Origin: CAZDDW01 sp043811105
GTDB taxonomy: Bacteria; Patescibacteriota; Patescibacteriia; UBA9934; CAZDDW01
Assembly (NCBI GenBank): GCA_043811105.1
Contig: JBDRNK010000018.1
Location: 1 to 28,818 of the forward strand
DNA: 28,818 nucleotides
Direction: 5' to 3'
Shown here: piece by piece, positions 26,445-28,818 of the stretch
Position numbering within the stretch: position 1 is the stretch's first letter
How the letters are laid out: each line of letters opens with the position of its first letter
Notes under the pieces: model-generated
Seen by the model: only the letters and a program-made list of their open reading frames with translations
Database searches by the model: none
Told to the model about the DNA's origin: nothing
Program-made: the position numbers and the translations under genes

Positions 26445-27212
26445 TTAATTTTTCGTGGTGTTAACTTTAACATGCTTCAGATACCAATGCAAGGCTAAAT
26501 ACGATCCAAGCACGACCATAATCAGTGAAGCAAATTGGGCTGGGGTCAGACCCCAATACCGCAGGTCTGCCAAACGATAAAAGTCAAGAATGAACCTAAC
26601 CGCACCGTACCATAGTAAAAAAACGATAGCATACGATCCAGGTTTGGCTTTAAGTCGATACATTAACAAGAAAATCAAGAACAAGATCAAACCGTTAAGC
26701 GATAAATACAGACCATGATCATGTCTGATAATGCCATCAGGATATTTAACTCCGAGCAGGAAATTGGTTTCAGTTCCCGGGTGATCATGGATCAAGGCAC
26801 AACCGATGCGTCCGATAAAAAGTCCAAGAGGAAGGCCGAATAGACCGGCTTCAGCATATTTGCGAAATGAAACTTTGCGCCGTGATAAATACCATCCAGC
26901 AAATAAGAGTGCGCCGATAAATCCGCCAATCACAGAAAAGCCACCTTCCCAAACAACAAACAAATGCAACGGATTGTTCATGAATATGCTTGGCTCGTAG
27001 AAAATTACATGAAAGAAACGTCCAATCAAGATTGACCCGATAATTACCCAAACCAAAGTATCCCAAAGAATCCGACTGTCCAGTTTTTTCTTGCGAGCGT
27101 ACCAGGTTGAAGCAACTGTCCCCAGAACAAAACCAAGGGCCACGAGTGTGCCCCAGACCTGAATGGTAATCAGTCCTATGTCAATTGTGTGAAATTCAAT
27201 ATATGGGATCAT
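26445..27212 (-). CDS. lgt: Prolipoprotein diacylglyceryl transferase Lgt
   Basis: A 255-aa multi-pass membrane enzyme that attaches diacylglycerol to the lipobox cysteine of prolipoproteins, the first step of lipoprotein maturation. About seven helices. The family loop VVWEGGFSVIGGFIGALLFA (residues about 90-110) and the arginine loop GRIGCALIHDHPG are visible. Start fixed by a 4-base overlap (ATGA) with gatA; an ATG-less upstream extension is not needed. The last two helices contain the ATG-independent palindrome at 26541-26555 read as GLTPA. Confidence 0.9.
   Translation of the reverse strand: MIPYIEFHTIDIGLITIQVWGTLVALGFVLGTVASTWYARKKKLDSRILWDTLVWVIIGSILIGRFFHVIFYEPSIFMNNPLHLFVVWEGGFSVIGGFIGALLFAGWYLSRRKVSFRKYAEAGLFGLPLGLFIGRIGCALIHDHPGTETNFLLGVKYPDGIIRHDHGLYLSLNGLILFLIFLLMYRLKAKPGSYAIVFLLWYGAVRFILDFYRLADLRYWGLTPAQFASLIMVVLGSYLALHWYLKHVKVNTTKN
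26541..26555. repeat. GGGTC/GACCC palindrome inside lgt
   Basis: TGGGGTCAGACCCCA, a perfect 7-bp dyad round one base, in frame inside lgt without disrupting it. Related to 18317-18331 and to the partial motif near 25493. Confidence 0.7.
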
Positions 27213-28660
27213 ACGAACGGATCCAAAATCTGCCAATCGTGCTGGCTTTGATAATTCTGAGCAATCCTAAACATTGTCAGCTCATCAAATGGCCGACCGA
27301 TTAATTGAAATCCAACCGGCAATCCATCAATAAATCCGCAAGGCACTGACATCCCTGGCAAAGCAGCTAGATTAACCGAGATTGTATAGATATCAGACAA
27401 ATACATGGTCAATGGATCATTGCATTTTTCACCAATCTTCCAAGCCGTAGTCGGCGACACCGGGGTCAATATACAATCCACTTGATCAAAGGCATTGTCA
27501 AAATCCTGACGAATCAACGTACGCACCTGCAACGCCCTCTTGTAATAAGCATCATAATATCCGCTTGATAAAGCGTAGGTGCCAAGCATGATTCGACGCT
27601 TTGTCTCATCACCAAAGCCTTGACCGCGCGATTGTTTGTAAATTTGATCCAAATCCGCTGCCTCAACAGACAAGCCATAGCGAATCCCATCATAGCGGGC
27701 TAAGTTTGAACTGGCCTCGCAGGGCATGATAATGTAATACGCTGCCAAAGAAAACTTTGCGTGCGGTAAAGAAATCTCAATAATCTCAGCACCTTGACCC
27801 TGTAAAAAGTTTACCGCTTCCCTTACCTTTTTCTCAACCTCTTTATCCAAACCTTGTTTAAAATATTCTTTTGGCAAACCGATCCGCAGGCCCTTGATAT
27901 CTTTATCAATAAGTTCCGGAACAACTAAATCCGAGTCCGGATTACAGGTGGCATCTTTTGGATCATCGCCCTGCATAACTTCAAGTAACAACGCAGCATC
28001 TTCAACGGTTCGAGCAAAAATACCTAGCTGATCTAGACTGGAAGCCAAGGCAATCAAGCCATAGCGTGACAAGCGTCCATACGTCGGTTTTAATCCGATG
28101 GTGCCACAAAGCGAGGCTGGCTGACGAACTGAGCCACCAGTGTCTGTCCCTAAAGCAACAGTGGCAAATCCAGCAGCCAGAGCTGCAGCTGATCCACCTG
28201 ATGATCCGCCGGGCACGCGCCCAGTGTCCCAAGGATTTTTTGACGGACCATAGGCTGAATTTTCTGTTGAACTACCCATGGCAAATTCATCGCAATTTGT
28301 TCTACCAATAAAGATCGCTCCGGCCTGGCGAAGTCGTTCAATCCCAGTGGCATCATAGGTCGCCATATGATTTTCCAAAATCTTTGATCCAGCACTGGCA
28401 ATTTTTCCTTGGATTAAAATATTATCCTTGACAGCAATTGGAATACCAGCCAACGGCCCTAAGTCTTCGCCCTTGGATCTAGCCAAATCTATTGCCTTGG
28501 CCTGATGAATAACATTTTCAAAAACTTCAAGAAAAGCATGGACCTCATGGTCATGCTGACTAATTCGATCTAAATAAAATTGTACCAGCTCAACCGCGGT
28601 AATTTCTTTTTTATCCAAAGCCTCTTTTAGCTGATAAATTGTGGCTGTGGCAATATTCAT
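27209..28660 (-). CDS. gatA: Glutamyl/aspartyl-tRNA amidotransferase subunit A
   Basis: A 483-aa amidase-signature enzyme. With GatB and GatC it converts Glu-tRNA-Gln (and Asp-tRNA-Asn) to the correct amide, releasing ammonia from glutamine. The Ser-cisSer-Lys triad is clear: K78 (IAVKDNIL), S153 (VPGGSSGGSA) and S177 (TDTGGSVRQPA). Length matches the family. It overlaps gatC by four bases upstream and lgt by four downstream. gatB must lie outside the window. A tRNA-Asn gene 11 kb away is a possible substrate, but that is trivial. Confidence 0.95.
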   Translation of the reverse strand: MNIATATIYQLKEALDKKEITAVELVQFYLDRISQHDHEVHAFLEVFENVIHQAKAIDLARSKGEDLGPLAGIPIAVKDNILIQGKIASAGSKILENHMATYDATGIERLRQAGAIFIGRTNCDEFAMGSSTENSAYGPSKNPWDTGRVPGGSSGGSAAALAAGFATVALGTDTGGSVRQPASLCGTIGLKPTYGRLSRYGLIALASSLDQLGIFARTVEDAALLLEVMQGDDPKDATCNPDSDLVVPELIDKDIKGLRIGLPKEYFKQGLDKEVEKKVREAVNFLQGQGAEIIEISLPHAKFSLAAYYIIMPCEASSNLARYDGIRYGLSVEAADLDQIYKQSRGQGFGDETKRRIMLGTYALSSGYYDAYYKRALQVRTLIRQDFDNAFDQVDCILTPVSPTTAWKIGEKCNDPLTMYLSDIYTISVNLAALPGMSVPCGFIDGLPVGFQLIGRPFDELTMFRIAQNYQSQHDWQILDPFV

Positions 28661-28818
28661 AAATCATCATTGCGATCAGAAAAAACCGCGGCTGATTCCA
28701 GTAGGTCACCTTGTTTATGTGGAAAAGCTTTGATCAAATTTTTACGAGTTTCTAAATCAGATTGATCAACTTCGTCTTGACGTAAAACATTTGTTAATCC
28801 GGCAGCGTGAGCCATTTG
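28657..28818 (-). CDS. gatC: Glutamyl/aspartyl-tRNA amidotransferase subunit C (partial)
   Basis: The C-terminal 53 residues of GatC; the start is beyond the right edge. The hallmark GLTNVLRQDEV is present. GatC wraps GatA and GatB to stabilise the complex. Its stop overlaps the gatA start (ATGA), so the pair is translationally coupled. The order gatC-gatA without gatB directly behind is common in CPR genomes. Confidence 0.9.
   Translation of the reverse strand, partial: QMAHAAGLTNVLRQDEVDQSDLETRKNLIKAFPHKQGDLLESAAVFSDRNDDL

Noticed and set aside
1..28818. UGA read as glycine (code 25)
   Set aside because: UGA ends the first partial protein, the PIN gene, HD hydrolase, gatA and gatC exactly at overlaps or gene ends.
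1..28818. rRNA genes
   Set aside because: No stretch resembling 16S, 23S or 5S rRNA was found on either strand.

Overview
The window reads as a chromosomal segment of an uncultured, reduced-genome bacterium of the Candidate Phyla Radiation (Patescibacteria); I infer this, I cannot prove it. The grounds are an AT-rich genome, almost no Shine-Dalgarno sequences, many start codons placed only 7-9 nt after a -10 box (leaderless mRNAs), small lone enzymes, and lysine-rich or tiny proteins typical of that group. UGA is used as a stop (for example at the gatC/gatA and gatA/lgt overlaps), so this is not a lineage that reads UGA as glycine.

Left part (1-8700, all + strand): an accessory array of short transcription units. 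In order it holds a PIN-type toxin, a 44-aa protein, a GNAT/methyltransferase/two-nucleotidyltransferase operon, an HD hydrolase/P-loop kinase/SLOG/nucleotidyltransferase operon, a pair of proteins of which the second has a transglutaminase-like core, a coiled-coil protein, and a truncated SemiSWEET transporter. Units are separated by near-identical joints made of a terminator hairpin followed by an extended -10 promoter (TGGTATAAT).

Middle (8668-9749): a complete IS256-like insertion sequence with 25-bp inverted repeats. It has cut the SemiSWEET gene on its left and the 3' end of a MerR-HTH/GHKL-ATPase gene on its right. From there to 17334 a second accessory array runs on the - strand: PQ-loop membrane protein, 21-aa lysine-rich protein, HIT and HAD proteins, nucleotidyltransferase, leucine-dehydrogenase-like enzyme, 53-aa membrane protein, BaiN-type flavoprotein, P-loop kinase, GIY-YIG protein. 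These too are separated by a repeated terminator-plus-promoter joint, of a different sequence. The array ends at tRNA-Asn, and a 20-bp copy of the tRNA-Asn 3' end lies at 13669.

Right part (17954-28818): mostly housekeeping on the - strand. It has two unknown proteins, the sigma-70/primase pair (rpoD, dnaG), a CaCA-type cation exchanger, a small conserved protein, and at the far end an overlapping operon gatC-gatA-lgt-dsbA-like. Between them, at 23426-25460, lies a second mobile-looking patch: a 134-bp inverted-repeat element, two 76-bp double-palindrome repeats flanking a GIY-YIG gene and an intact tRNA-Ser, three tRNA-Ser fragments, an ADP-ribosyltransferase-like protein and a small membrane protein.

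The most unusual signal is that both GIY-YIG genes sit beside a tRNA gene together with a pair of long palindromes, and at one of them the whole package lies inside a split tRNA-Ser copy.
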